Positions 1 to 10,813 of a DNA stretch of 64,000 bases are shown one piece after another. The position numbers and the translations under genes are program-made. This DNA comes from Tritrichomonas musculus (taxonomy: Eukaryota > Parabasalia > Tritrichomonadida > Tritrichomonadidae), in assembly GCA_039105265.1 (NCBI GenBank), contig JAPFFF010000003.1, positions 5,270,001 to 5,334,000 on the forward strand, given 5' to 3'. Numbering within the stretch: position 1 is the stretch's first letter; each line of letters starts with the position of its first letter. The notes under the pieces were generated by a model. It was not told the DNA's origin. It searched no databases and saw only the letters and a program-made list of their open reading frames with translations.

Positions 1-1039
1 CCGTTGGCCGAAGATGGAAACCACCTTTACCGCGCTTGGCATTTTGAACACTTTTAGGTATTTCGGAAAGAAATTCATTACAATAAGACCGAACCTCATC
101 AATATCAACATTAGGGAGAATGAGATTTTCATTGGTCATGAGTTCATTATAAGCTTCTTCAGCCGTAAGTCTGGATTCAGGAGCTTGGCACCAACAGTTG
201 TCAATAAATTTTTCAAATTCATCGGGACATTTCAAATGAATAAATTTAGGTCTTATGCCAGCAACTACATTGTTCATTATTTTTCCCATTACAAATCGCT
301 TATCATATGCAGGGCGACCACAAATAAGTTCATAAACAGTTACTCCGTAGGCATACATATCAACTGGGTAAGCGAAATCACCTCCATCAAAGATTTCAGG
401 AGCCATATATGAAACTGTTCCACCATACATTGACATATTAATTGTTGAGCCTGGATCTAAAATTTTTGACATTCCAAAGTCAATTATGTGCGGACTTAGA
501 GCTGAGTCAAGCAAAATATTATCCGGCTTAAAATCACGATGAATAATGTGTTTTTCATGAAGAGCTTTCAAGCCTGCTGTCATACCAATTAATATAATTT
601 GCTTCTTCGTATTATTCCAGTTAGAAATGGGTGACCTGCCAAATTCAAAATCAATAGCTTTTTTTAATGATCCACCATTCATGTATTCTGTTAGAAGAAC
701 AGGACGCTCTTGCCCATCAAAACTGGTTTTAGAATAGCCTGCTAATTTAATAACACAGGGATGATTGATATGGGATAAAGAATTAATTTCTCTGGTAAAA
801 TAATGCTCCATATCTTTCTTTGGCATAATATTACTTACTTTTGCTGCATATTGCTTTTTGGTTTTGAGATTAGTACAATGGAAAACCTCTCCATATGCAC
901 CTCTGCCTAAAGATTCTCCAAGTTTGAATTCTTTTAGATTAAGATTAATTGCAGTAATTTTCAGAAAATGGGCATTTTTCGGGTTTTTAAAATAATTCAA
1001 ACTTTTAATAATGCATACCTTTTTATTTAAGATATAAAT
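1..1039 (-). CDS. Protein kinase, partial, with no visible ATG
   Basis: Reading the minus strand gives an almost complete Ser/Thr or TKL-like kinase domain, open from 1039 down to base 1 where the window cuts off its 3' end. Visible in order: glycine loop GRGAYGEVF (about 906-880), the AAKV lysine, catalytic HRDFKPDN (about 545-520), IDFGMSK, the activation-segment end YMAPEIF, then DMYAYGV and a CW..APESR-type lobe end. It would phosphorylate protein substrates; the target cannot be told. Oddity: no ATG lies in frame before the glycine loop, and the first in-frame ATG would remove that loop. The minus strand reads AAAAAGGTATGC at about 1013-1024, which resembles a trichomonad 5' splice site, but no matching acceptor or upstream exon was found. 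A lost start, an upstream exon or a non-ATG start are all possible. Kinase identity is firm; the 5' end is not. Confidence 0.85.
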   Translation of the reverse strand, partial: MYILNKKVCIIKSLNYFKNPKNAHFLKITAINLNLKEFKLGESLGRGAYGEVFHCTNLKTKKQYAAKVSNIMPKKDMEHYFTREINSLSHINHPCVIKLAGYSKTSFDGQERPVLLTEYMNGGSLKKAIDFEFGRSPISNWNNTKKQIILIGMTAGLKALHEKHIIHRDFKPDNILLDSALSPHIIDFGMSKILDPGSTINMSMYGGTVSYMAPEIFDGGDFAYPVDMYAYGVTVYELICGRPAYDKRFVMGKIMNNVVAGIRPKFIHLKCPDEFEKFIDNCWCQAPESRLTAEEAYNELMTNENLILPNVDIDEVRSYCNEFLSEIPKSVQNAKRGKGGFHLRPT

Positions 1040-1933
1040 TCAAAATTATTTACATTTATAATTATTAATCATATATTTTAATTTATATAAATAAAAATAT
1101 TCATGTTGAAACACAATATTTATTAAGATAGTTTTATTCAAGTTTTAAATCGCAAATAAAATGAACAATTCATTTTTATTATAATATTCCTTTTTTTTTA
1201 GAAATTTTCTCATAATATTTTCCTATATTATGTATAAAAAACCTATAATGCTCATATATAATGATTTAATAAATATTTTACTCTTTTATTTCTGAAATAT
1301 TTTCAATTTGATTTTTTTGAATATTTTCCTTTTTGAAGCATCAATAATGCTATTTTTATCAACAATTTTCTTTGCATATAACAAATATTATTATTTAAAA
1401 ATTAAAAATATAATATAAATATTTTATTATAATATAATATTTAATATTTTTTTGGAAATATTGAAATAAAAAAGAGGTTTAATCATTTATTTTTTTAATA
1501 TATATATGAGTTTTTTCATAAAAATTTTATTTTTTAATATTTTAATATATTCTATACACATAATCAAATGAAAAATACCAAGAAAAAACTTAGATAAAGA
1601 AGAAATTTTAATTTTATATGAAAGATTTTATTTTAATTGAAAATTTTTGAAAGCCAAAAAAACGTATTTTTTCTTTATAACGAGAAAAAAAAAGAATAAA
1701 ACCCAAATGAATTATTTGATATATAGCAATTAATATATTATAATTTCTTCAAACATATATTTTTATACACGAATATCATTTATTTTTCTTTTAAATTTCC
1801 TTTTTATTCAAGATACTAAAAAAACATTGAGTAATTAATTTTCAGTTATATTTCGTTATTTTAGAGAAATTAAATTATGTACGTTTAACGTCAATTTTAA
1901 ATTTCAAAGACAACCGTTTTAAAGATAATCAAA
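1040..1933. other. Intergenic AT-rich spacer between divergent kinases
   Basis: Very A+T-rich sequence with short homopolymer runs between the minus-strand kinase and the plus-strand DYRK-like kinase. It must carry both promoters. No tRNA, clear initiator motif or repeat was recognised here. Confidence 0.6.
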
Positions 1934-3319
1934 ATGAAACGTAGAAATCAACAATTTGGATTCCAGAAAAACAAGCAATCATTGATTATTAAACCAAATG
2001 CAAAATCTGGGAAGCGATCTAATCATTCTGGTACAAATTTGTATACAAACTCCTCCGCGGCTTCACCATTATTAACTCCAAATTTAAATACCAATCATAA
2101 TCACAACACAAACGTAAAAGCTTCTCCAAATCATCAGAACGTACTACCTACATATCGTCAGACAAATATTGATGATGGCGAACTTCCTTTCAAGGGCCCA
2201 ATTAAGCCTGCTTTTATTTTACTCAATTTCACAAACTTTTTGACAAAAGAAGAAGAAAAAGAAATACTTCAATTCAAACATATCTATTATATTAGAAAAC
2301 AACCGCCTCAATCTCGTACGAGCGTTCGTCAAGGCTCAAATTATTTTAAATTTACAAAAGATGATCACATTGCTTATCGTTATCAACAACAGCAAGTTTT
2401 AGGCAAAGGATCTTTTGGATCAGTTTTGCAATGCTTAGACCACATGACTGGTATGCCAGTTGCTATAAAAATGATGAAAAATAAACCAAAAGTTCATTCT
2501 CAAATTATGTTTGAACTAGAACTACTTAAATCACTTCAAACTGAGGAAAAAAATGGACATAATATTATTAAGTTTATTGACTCATTTGACTTTCGTAATT
2601 TTTTTTGTATTGTTATGGAACTTGCATCATTCGACTTATATACAGTCCTTAAAAACCAGAGATTTCGCGGATTTCTTATACCTGTTATTCAAATGGTTGC
2701 AAGGGATACAGCAATTGCTTTGAAATACATGCATAGCAAAAATATTATTCATTGCGATATCAAACCAGAAAATATTCTTTTTTCAACTCCAGAGAACAAA
2801 AGTTGTAAATTAATTGACTTTGGATGCTCTTGCTATGTGGGTAAACTAATGTTTACATATATTCAATCAAGATATTATAGAGCACCAGAAGTAGTCTTTG
2901 GTTTTGAATATGGCACCGAAATAGATATTTGGAGTCTAGGCTGTGTTCTATGCGAAATGGTAACCGGCCAACCAATATTTCCTGCCGAAGATGAAACAGA
3001 ATTAATCCAGATGATGGTTGAAATTTTAGGCATGCCTCCTAAGTCTATCATTCAAGCAGCCCCTCGAGGTCATCATTACTTTGATTCAGCTGGAAACTTT
3101 ATTCAAAAACCTAATTCAAGAGGGCAACTCCATATTCCTTCATCTGTTACAATTTCACAAGCCACTAGAATTAAAGATCCACTTTTCTTGTCGCTCATTG
3201 ATGGATGCTTGAAGTGGAACCCTCATGATAGATTTACAGCAGAAACTTTTCTACAGCATCCATGGGTGAAGCAGAAAATGAATATAAAAGAAGACCCACC
3301 TTCTACCACAAGATCTTAA
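1934..3319 (+). CDS. DYRK-family dual-specificity protein kinase
   Basis: 461-aa kinase of the CMGC group, DYRK family. A basic, Asn/Ser-rich N-terminal tail (1-90) precedes a DYRK-homology-box-like stretch around residues 92-125 (FLTKEEEKEI...FKHIYYI). The kinase domain follows: glycine loop VLGKGSFGSV at about 155-164, VAIKMMK lysine near 178, and catalytic HCDIKPEN near 273; the Cys in place of Arg in HRD is typical of DYRKs. IDFGCSC lies near 295, and YIQSRYYRAPEV near 309 contains the YxY element that DYRKs autophosphorylate. The end of the domain is at about 445, so the length is normal for a compact DYRK. DYRKs autophosphorylate on tyrosine during folding and then act on Ser/Thr substrates. 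No introns are needed. The ATG lies about 10 nt after GATAATC; upstream frames are closed. Confidence 0.93.
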   Translation: MKRRNQQFGFQKNKQSLIIKPNAKSGKRSNHSGTNLYTNSSAASPLLTPNLNTNHNHNTNVKASPNHQNVLPTYRQTNIDDGELPFKGPIKPAFILLNFTNFLTKEEEKEILQFKHIYYIRKQPPQSRTSVRQGSNYFKFTKDDHIAYRYQQQQVLGKGSFGSVLQCLDHMTGMPVAIKMMKNKPKVHSQIMFELELLKSLQTEEKNGHNIIKFIDSFDFRNFFCIVMELASFDLYTVLKNQRFRGFLIPVIQMVARDTAIALKYMHSKNIIHCDIKPENILFSTPENKSCKLIDFGCSCYVGKLMFTYIQSRYYRAPEVVFGFEYGTEIDIWSLGCVLCEMVTGQPIFPAEDETELIQMMVEILGMPPKSIIQAAPRGHHYFDSAGNFIQKPNSRGQLHIPSSVTISQATRIKDPLFLSLIDGCLKWNPHDRFTAETFLQHPWVKQKMNIKEDPPSTTRS

Positions 3320-3986
3320 TTATGTATTCTTATATCATATATGATTATTTATGTTTTAGATTTTTAAGAATATTCCTATTTTTTTTAATGTTGTCGGAAA
3401 TGATTTTCGACTCATATTTGTAAATAATAATTTTTGTTTATTAAATTCATACAATATTATTATTATTTAAAAGTAGATATTATATTAACATATTTGAAAA
3501 AATTAACTATTTATTTTTTTTTTCATTTGTAATCACTTTTTTTGGAACATTACTCTTTTATAAAATACCGAAATTTTTCAAAATCCTTCAATTGCATTAA
3601 CTTGGATAATATTAAAAAAAGCATTTTACTCTTGAATTTAAATCATAATTTTAACCATATTGACTTCAATGATCATTTATGATATTTGATCCATCATTAA
3701 GTGAAAATTCCATTTAGAAATATCATTGATATCAGGGGAATAATATAATTGATTCAATAAAAAATAATAGTATACTTTTATGAAAAAACTAATAAATATT
3801 TAATAACAATTTTTTATTTCAAATATTCGAAGATTTTTAAAGATTATTATTTTTTTTTTTGTAAATTGTATAAATAAATGTCCACATATATTCAATTTAA
3901 GTGGTTGAACATTTTTCATCATTGAATTTTTTTATATCTTTTTGAAAAGAAATACTCAAAAAAAATAACATCATTTTTTTTTTAAA
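3320..3986. other. Intergenic spacer
   Basis: A+T-rich spacer with no ORF. Its right edge holds the initiator-like TCATTT motif of the downstream DnaJ gene (annotated separately). Confidence 0.6.
3971..3976 (+). promoter_or_regulatory. Initiator-like motif (TCATTT) of the DnaJ gene
   Basis: TCATTT fits the trichomonad initiator consensus TCA-Py-(T/A) and sits 10 nt before the ATG at 3987, within the short 5' leader usual in these organisms. The consensus is known from Trichomonas vaginalis; function here is inferred from position. Confidence 0.5.
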
Positions 3987-5123
3987 ATGGGGAAAGACTT
4001 TTATGCAATCCTTGGTGTACCACGAGATGCTGATGCAGCAGCCTTAAAAAAAGCATATAGAAAGCTAGCAATGAAATGGCATCCAGATAAGAATCCAAAT
4101 AATCAGGAAGCAGCACAAGCCAAATTTCAAGAAATCTCAGAAGCGTATGATGTTCTTAATGATCCAAAAAAGCGAGAAATTTATGATAAATATGGAGAAG
4201 AAGGATTAAAAGTTGGAGGAAATCCAAATAATTTCCAAAGCGGACCAAGTGGAAGCGGAGCATCATTCACAGGAGGCTTTCCAGGCGGACAAAGTTACCA
4301 ATTCACAAGTGAACAAGCAGAAGAACTGTTTCGAAACATTTTTGGAAACATGGGAGGAGGCTTTTCATTTGGAGCAAGAAATGGATCTAGAGGTAGAAGA
4401 AGCCCAAGCGCGGGAAGACGAGCAGGTGGAATGGGAGGAATGAACGGAATGTTTGGAGGAGCTGGTAGAAGTTTTGCCGCAGATGATGGCGACATTTTCG
4501 GAATGGGCGGATTTTCAAGAATGAATAATGGCGGTTTTAGAGGAGGAAATGGAAGAAGACATCCTTCATTTTATGGAGAAGATGAAGGTCCACAACAGAG
4601 GAAACTTCCTCCTTTAGTTGTGGAAGTTCCTTGCACTCTTGAACAATTGAATGGATCCGTTACTAGAAAATTGAAAGTAAGAAGAAATATAAACGGACGT
4701 GAAGATGAGAAAATCCTCCATCTTGAATTGAAGCCTTGGTGGAAAGATGGAACAAAAGTAACTTTCGATGGTGAAGGTGATCAAAAGCAAGGATATCTAC
4801 CACAAGATGTACAATTTGTTATTCGAGAATCAAAACATAATATCTTTACTCGTAAAGGCGATGATTTAATCTGTAATGTTGACATTTCATTAAAACAAGC
4901 TTTAACAGGATGTGTAATCAGTCGTCGTGGTATTGACGGCAATGATGTTCGCCTTGAAATCAATGATATTATACGTCCAAATGATGAAAAAAGAGTTAGA
5001 AATGCAGGAATGAAGACAAAGAATGGTGGAAGAGGTGATGTGATCTTTAAATTTAATATCAAATTCCCAAATTATATGAATAGCGAACAAAAGTCACAAG
5101 CAAAGAGATTCCTCCCAAATTAA
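3987..5123 (+). CDS. Class II (type B) DnaJ/Hsp40 co-chaperone
   Basis: 378-aa J-domain protein. The N-terminal J domain (about 1-72) carries the HPD motif in [10 protein letters not shown] (residues 31-33 region), which stimulates Hsp70 ATPase. Next comes a long Gly/Phe/Arg-rich linker (about 76-195) with repeated GG and GM runs. The C-terminal substrate-binding domains (about 205-375) contain [15 protein letters not shown] and end [19 protein letters not shown]. There is no CxxCxGxG zinc finger, so it is class II (DNAJB1/Sis1-like), as is usual for cytosolic members. Length and order are normal. Start chosen at the ATG directly before [10 protein letters not shown], the canonical J-domain beginning. 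Stop TAA is followed by ATG, giving a TAAA-like end. Confidence 0.95.
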   Translation: MGKDFYAILGVPRDADAAALKKAYRKLAMKWHPDKNPNNQEAAQAKFQEISEAYDVLNDPKKREIYDKYGEEGLKVGGNPNNFQSGPSGSGASFTGGFPGGQSYQFTSEQAEELFRNIFGNMGGGFSFGARNGSRGRRSPSAGRRAGGMGGMNGMFGGAGRSFAADDGDIFGMGGFSRMNNGGFRGGNGRRHPSFYGEDEGPQQRKLPPLVVEVPCTLEQLNGSVTRKLKVRRNINGREDEKILHLELKPWWKDGTKVTFDGEGDQKQGYLPQDVQFVIRESKHNIFTRKGDDLICNVDISLKQALTGCVISRRGIDGNDVRLEINDIIRPNDEKRVRNAGMKTKNGGRGDVIFKFNIKFPNYMNSEQKSQAKRFLPN

Positions 5124-5680
5124 ATGTACTTTAACTGTAATTATTGTAACTAAAGATTATTTTTATAATTTTTTTTTTTTCTTTATATATAATTTATATC
5201 TGATAATAGAAATCAAAAATATATGATGGAGAAAAAGTGTCATTGAAGAATATTAATATTTAATCGTTCAATAGACAAAGTGAAAAAGCATAACCTGATA
5301 TGAAAAAACTAGCTGAATATGGAAATATAAGCATCTGATTATTCAAAGGACAAGTTTTGGATTAGAAAAGAATAGCCTGAACAACTCAAATTTAATGGAA
5401 ATTGATGACTCTTCAAAATGATACACATTTAATTTATCACTTATGTACTGACACATTTGAGAATATGAAATTTTTTTTTTATTCAAGGCTTGAGAAAACA
5501 GAAAAGAATGTTAATCTATTATGCAAACTGTGGAATGAAAAAACCAAAAGGAATTTACGTGACACATTCAAATTCATAGAAAAACAATTACTTGAGAATC
5601 AATTTTGTTATCTATCGAAAGTTATGAAATGTGAAATCACGCAGCTTTTTCTCTTCGTCAGAAACACTGTACAGATGAAC

Positions 5681-5713
<33 letters not shown>

Positions 5714-6359
5714 ATAAGTTGGCAACTGATTTTGCGCTAAATGATTTGCAGGACTCAATGAAACATTAATCACTTTTGAAGACATCCAAAACTTGGCATA
5801 TATGAATGATTCTGATATCACTCATACAAGAAAAGATCATTGTGCTGATGAATCTAAATCATTCATGATTAGTTATTAATATTCATTGAGAACCGAAAAT
5901 ATAAAGCATTTATGATAATAATTAACAATGCCAAACAAAATTCATTATTATTTGTGAGATTGATTAAAATAACCTTCAATCAGCAGATTTTTTTTTTTTT
6001 TTGAACAACATATTCTCATTATTATCATTTTTAAAATAAATACTACTTGTATAAGGTTGAATGGATAATTAATATTTGTATATTATCTATTTGTAAATAA
6101 AATAAACAGGATATAAATACCATATACCACTTAAAAGAGCTTTTCAAAAAGTTATTTTATTCAAATTATTATTTGTGATTTTGTATTTAAATACTTAAAA
6201 ATATCTTAAAATTATAATAAATAATTTATTAAAATAAATTATATAAAAGAAAAAATTAAAAATAAATGCTAAATTATGAGCATTAACTGATATAAATAAA
6301 TTTTTGATTTTGATCCCATTATATTCAATAATATAGTTGATATTGAATTTTTTTTGTAA
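5124..6359. other. Intergenic region with coding-like debris and a 29-nt poly(A)
   Basis: Contains a pure A run at 5681-5709 and decayed, weakly coding-like sequence on the plus strand from about 5400 to 5880 (for example an open stretch reading LCKLWNEKTKRNL and, past the A run, ETLITFEDIQNLAYMND in another frame). The pieces lie in different frames and match nothing I recognise. It may be a dead gene or retrocopy; no functional gene is supported. Confidence 0.35.
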
Positions 6360-8498
6360 ATGAAAGTTATTGGACATAACGTTGATTGTGGCCTAGCTGG
6401 AAGTTTAAGTAATCAAATAGACACATTAGAAGATATTGATACTCTTACCCAATCCAGCCTTGATGTTACTTCTTTGTTATCATTTTCAACCTGGTGTCAT
6501 TCTGTTTGGATTATGCAAAATGGCGAAGCATTTGCAGTTGGATCTAACAAATGTGGCGAAATCATGTCAACTATGAAAAAAACAAAATTTTCGAAAGATA
6601 CCAAAATAGAATTTCAATACAAAAACTGCCAACCCTGCAAATTCATTTCAGCTGTCTGTGGCTTTGATTTTACGCTTTATGAAGTATCAGAAGAAACGAG
6701 CACTGACTCTTCTCAGCTTATTTACGCCTACAAAGATAAAGAAACAATTTTCCTTAATATTGGTAAACGGTCACCACTGTCACTTTTTGGTGGTAGATAC
6801 ACATCAGCAGTAATTGACACAGAAGGTGCAGTATCCATCATAACAGACTCAGTTTTCAACTCCCCAACTACAGAACTTGAATTTTTCAATCTGCCAGGAA
6901 ACGAAAAAGCAGTCAAAGCTGCCTGTGGCGACGATAGGGTCATTGTGTTAAGTGAAAGTGGTCGAGTATTTGAATGCTCATTAAAAGCAACAAAAAAGTC
7001 ATTTTCAGAAGTCACTGGCGAACTTTCTAAGGTCAAAATCGTTGAAATAAGTGGAACAACGAATCACTTTTTTGCAATTTCAGACAAAGGGAAAGTTTTT
7101 GGCCTCGGAAGCAACGATAGAAACAAACTTGGAATGCCAAATGACGTAAAAAAGGTGAATGAATTCAAGCTTGTTGAGTCATTGGATTCATATCATGTCG
7201 TTGAAGCTTTCGCTGGAATTTCTGAATCAGTCTTTAAAACGTCAAAAGGTGAAATTTTGGCCTGTGGATCAAACAGCAATGGAAAACTGATGCTCAAAGA
7301 TGCAAGCATATCAAATGCTTATCCTCCTGTAGAAACAGCAATCACACACGACACAACATTCTGCATTTTAGGAAATGCCAAATCAGTTGTATTTTGCGGT
7401 GTAGAACCGCCTCAAAACACGCCAAACAGAAAAGTCAGCAAATTTCCGGAACCAAAAAAAACCTCAAAATTAGATAAAGATGAAAGAGAAGAATTTTATC
7501 AAAAATTACTTGAAGCGAAAGAGAAAGAGAATTTATTACTGAAACAAAAACTTTATGAGTCAGAAAAACGTGTCGTTGAACTTGAAGCAGAAAACAAAAA
7601 ACTTCGAGAATCAAAAACAATGAAGAAAGAAGATCAAAAAGAAAAGGAACTTGAAGTTTTCGATGCACAAACTCTTGACAAAATGAACCGTATCAAATTA
7701 CTTGGAAAAGGAGCCACATCAGAAGTCTTTAAAGTTGCACGTGAAGTTTTTGCACTCAAAGTTTATTATCCAGATCTTGTAACAGAAAGCAATGATGACG
7801 ACAACGACAAAGAAGAAGAAGAAGAAAAGAAGATTGTCATTAATCCCTACAAAATGCAAAGTTTCATGACTGAAATAGAATCATTGCAAGTCATTGATCA
7901 TCCGAACATTGTTAAAATATTCGGCTTCTTTATGGGCGATACAAAACATCCTCCAGCGATTCTGCTTGAGTATTGTCGATCGAATCTGAAGGAGAAGATC
8001 AAGAAGCTGACGAATTCTGAAAGAATTCGTGCAATTGTCGACATCAGCAGCGCTATGAAGGAAGTTCATTCAATTGGCCTCATTCATCGTGATTTGAAAC
8101 TTGAAAACATTCTCTTAGACGAAAACAACAGGATCAAAGTGAGCGACTTTGGACTTTGCGCATTGATAGAATTAGACGCCGAAACATTGAGTCGAACTAC
8201 AATGAAAGGAACATTGAAATACATGGCACCTGAGATTTTTCAAGAAAGAAAAGATTACGATGAAAAAGTTGACGTGTACGCATTCGGAGTTGTCGTCTAC
8301 TTGATACTCACAAAAGGCGAATTTCCTAAAATAAGCGTTGCTGACGTTAGTGCTGGAAAGAAGGCAGACATTCCAAACAGCATCACTGACTTCTCACGTG
8401 AATTGATCGATAGATGCTGGTCATGCCAAGCATCAGAACGACCTTCATTCGCTGAAATTTGTGATACACTGAAAGGAAAAGAAGACAAACTTATTTAA
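6360..8498 (+). CDS. RCC1-like repeat / protein kinase fusion
   Basis: 712 aa. Residues about 30-360 form an RCC1-like beta-propeller region: repeated blades with a VIALSESGRVFE / ISDKGKVFGLGSNDRNKLG pattern and CGSNSNGKL near 300. A charged coiled coil follows at about 370-430 (EREEFYQKLLEAKEKENLLL). The kinase domain occupies about 441-706: glycine loop LLGKGATSEVFKV, lysine in FALKVYYP, an acidic insert of about 16 residues near 477-492, catalytic HRDLKLEN near 576-583, SDFGLCA near 594, GTLKYMAPEIF, and CW.CQASERPSF at the end. All catalytic residues are present, so it should be an active TKL/NEK-like Ser/Thr kinase. RCC1 propellers bind proteins such as small GTPases or nucleosomes; NEK8/9 kinases also combine RCC1 repeats and a kinase, but with the kinase first. 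Here the order is reversed. Confidence 0.88.
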   Translation: MKVIGHNVDCGLAGSLSNQIDTLEDIDTLTQSSLDVTSLLSFSTWCHSVWIMQNGEAFAVGSNKCGEIMSTMKKTKFSKDTKIEFQYKNCQPCKFISAVCGFDFTLYEVSEETSTDSSQLIYAYKDKETIFLNIGKRSPLSLFGGRYTSAVIDTEGAVSIITDSVFNSPTTELEFFNLPGNEKAVKAACGDDRVIVLSESGRVFECSLKATKKSFSEVTGELSKVKIVEISGTTNHFFAISDKGKVFGLGSNDRNKLGMPNDVKKVNEFKLVESLDSYHVVEAFAGISESVFKTSKGEILACGSNSNGKLMLKDASISNAYPPVETAITHDTTFCILGNAKSVVFCGVEPPQNTPNRKVSKFPEPKKTSKLDKDEREEFYQKLLEAKEKENLLLKQKLYESEKRVVELEAENKKLRESKTMKKEDQKEKELEVFDAQTLDKMNRIKLLGKGATSEVFKVAREVFALKVYYPDLVTESNDDDNDKEEEEEKKIVINPYKMQSFMTEIESLQVIDHPNIVKIFGFFMGDTKHPPAILLEYCRSNLKEKIKKLTNSERIRAIVDISSAMKEVHSIGLIHRDLKLENILLDENNRIKVSDFGLCALIELDAETLSRTTMKGTLKYMAPEIFQERKDYDEKVDVYAFGVVVYLILTKGEFPKISVADVSAGKKADIPNSITDFSRELIDRCWSCQASERPSFAEICDTLKGKEDKLI

Positions 8499-9334
8499 TT
8501 ATGACACAAATTTACTTATAATGATTAATTAAATTCATAAAAAAAAAACATTTTTTATTTATTTATTTTTTAATTATTATCAAAAAACTAGCTAATAAAA
8601 TTAATATAAAAATGTCTACCAGGCATCATTAATTTTTTTTACTACTTCCATCTTGATATAGAAAAATGATATCAAATTAAGCTTATACCATTAATACTTT
8701 TATCATATTTAGATTTAGTTTCTTAACTACCGAGTATAAAGATGTTTTATGATAATAAATGCCACTTAATATATTGATGTCGATTTTATAATTAGTCAAT
8801 AGAAGTTTTATGATTTCATGTTTTCTTTTTCGATTACGAAATATAATGTTACCCTATAAATTTATGTTAAGTAGAACTTCATCAAAATTTATGATTTTGA
8901 ATTCGTATGAATGATATAATTCATGATATCATTGAAATATAAGTTTTTGGATTGTATAAAATAAGATTCTAAATATATATTATATATTTACATAATTTCA
9001 TACATGATATGTTTATATTTCTTAAAGATAATTGCATTTTTTTATAGATGACCAAATATCCACTTAAAAATAAACACAGTTTTTATAATCATAACATTTA
9101 TCAAACTGTATATCTTGGAATATATAACACGCATTTTAATTTAATTTCCTTTTTTATCAAATACTTTCTTTTACGTCGAAGCATTTTGTTTCTATCTTTT
9201 AGCTGAAGATTAAAATTATTTTTTCTGCAAGTGACATTTTAAGTGCACTTTTAAACAAATTCTACGTTCATTTAATTTATATCAAAAATATAAAATGTTA
9301 ATTTTTGAAATTTTTAATATTTAAAAGATTTTAT
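8499..9334. other. Intergenic spacer between convergent genes
   Basis: A+T-rich 3' flanks of the converging RCC1/kinase and BspA-like genes. No ORF, repeat or RNA gene recognised. Confidence 0.6.
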
Positions 9335-10813
9335 TTATGGATCTCCATTCATTTCAACTTCACCTTCGCTTTTATCCTTATTTCTTTTCATTTTGATAAC
9401 AAAATATACGATCAAAGCAACAATGAGTGCAACGACCACAACACATGCAATAACAATTCCAGCGATTGCTCCACCACTAAGCTTATTTTTATGAATTGGA
9501 TAATTGCAGAATGTTTTATTGGCATAATTGCTCGAAGTATGAATTCCTTTAATTTGTGAGATTCCGATATCATAATCGCAATCAGGTTGGAATCTTCCAA
9601 GATAATAAATGTCACCAAATTTTGTATTATCGAAGGCTTCATTTCCAATCTTCAAAAAGTAATCATATCTATAATATTTTCCTATTTTATTTCCTGGCTC
9701 TGCTTCTTCTTCTTCTTCAACAATAAATGTCAACGTTCCTTTCTTAAAACCTGTGCAATCTTTGAATGCATATGGATCAATTGTTAAATCTTTAACATGG
9801 AAAGTTAAACGATCAGAAAATCCTGAACATCCAGCAAAAGCAAATTCATCAATATCTGTGAGTTTGTCTTCAAACTCAAGAGGACCAGTTAATCCTGAAC
9901 ATCCAGCAAATGCGTACTTATGAACATTTGTTACTTCTGACCAATCAAGTTCACCTGTCAAACCAGAACATCCATAAAATGCATAGTCATTAATTACAGT
10001 TAATTTTTGAGTTCCGAGAAGAATTGGACCATTTAATCCTTTGCAATTATAGAATGCATAATCATTGATTGTTGTAGAAGCTGATTCAAGATCTAATGGA
10101 CCTGTAAGACTAGAGCATTCATAAAATGCATATTTACCAATACTTGTCAAACCTCTTGGAATTTCGCCTTTTAAGTTGCTGCAATTATAAAATGCTCCTT
10201 CTGGAATACTCTTCAAATCAAAAACATTTAGTTTTCCATCAAATCCTACACAATCACGGAATGCATATTTTTCAAGTGAAGCACCTTCAGGGATAATCAA
10301 GTCTCCCGTAAGACTAGAACATTCTCGAAATGCACCTTCTTTGATTTCTGTGTTTTTAGGAAGGATTAATCCTCCAGTAAAACCGGAACAGCCATAAAAA
10401 GCATTTTTATTGATTGTTACTTTTCCTTCTTTGGGTTTCCCATCTTCTTCTGTAGGATAAAGAAAATCTGGGAAAATAATATTACCTTTAAATTCAGAAC
10501 AACCACGGAATGCATCTTCTCCAATTTCTGCAATAGAGCGACCAAATTTCAAGTCTTTAGTGAATCCAGAACAACCATAAAATGCTTTTTCGTCAATCTT
10601 ATTAAGAAGATCTGGAAATTCTAATGATTCAGATAATTTGATGCAGTCTTGAAATGCTTGTTTTCCAATAGTTTTCAAAATACCTGGAAGTTCTAGTTTT
10701 CCAGATAATAGTGAGCATTTATAAAATGCATAGTTGCCAATTTCTGATACAAGATCTGGAATTTTAATTGAGCTTAAACTTGAACAACAGTAATAAGTAT
10801 ATGGACAGACCAT
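9335..10813 (-). CDS. BspA-like LRR surface protein with C-terminal membrane anchor
   Basis: About 492 aa from the first ATG at 10813; an upstream in-frame TTG at 10828 is not a credible start. It is built of about 17 tandem TpLRR/LRR_5 repeats with consensus IG..AFYGCSGLTG.L, then a C-terminal transmembrane helix (about 18-22 hydrophobic residues after LSGGAIAGIVIA) and a short basic/acidic tail KMKRNKDKSEGEVEMNGDP. BspA-like proteins are the largest surface-protein family in trichomonads and are implicated in adhesion to host cells, mucus or bacteria. Oddity: the protein begins directly in repeat-like sequence (MVCPYTYYCCSSL) with no signal peptide, so its N-terminus may be lost, or export may be unconventional. 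The next gene on the same strand (11561-14116) is of the same family. Confidence 0.88.
   Translation of the reverse strand: MVCPYTYYCCSSLSSIKIPDLVSEIGNYAFYKCSLLSGKLELPGILKTIGKQAFQDCIKLSESLEFPDLLNKIDEKAFYGCSGFTKDLKFGRSIAEIGEDAFRGCSEFKGNIIFPDFLYPTEEDGKPKEGKVTINKNAFYGCSGFTGGLILPKNTEIKEGAFRECSSLTGDLIIPEGASLEKYAFRDCVGFDGKLNVFDLKSIPEGAFYNCSNLKGEIPRGLTSIGKYAFYECSSLTGPLDLESASTTINDYAFYNCKGLNGPILLGTQKLTVINDYAFYGCSGLTGELDWSEVTNVHKYAFAGCSGLTGPLEFEDKLTDIDEFAFAGCSGFSDRLTFHVKDLTIDPYAFKDCTGFKKGTLTFIVEEEEEAEPGNKIGKYYRYDYFLKIGNEAFDNTKFGDIYYLGRFQPDCDYDIGISQIKGIHTSSNYANKTFCNYPIHKNKLSGGAIAGIVIACVVVVALIVALIVYFVIKMKRNKDKSEGEVEMNGDP

Noticed and set aside
14-412. Plus-strand ORF of 132 codons at the window start
   Set aside because: It is the antisense shadow of the minus-strand kinase, which shows all kinase motifs.
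5402-5713. 103-codon plus-strand ORF ending in poly-Lys
   Set aside because: Its C-terminus is a translated 29-nt A run and no family is recognised; kept only as coding-like debris.
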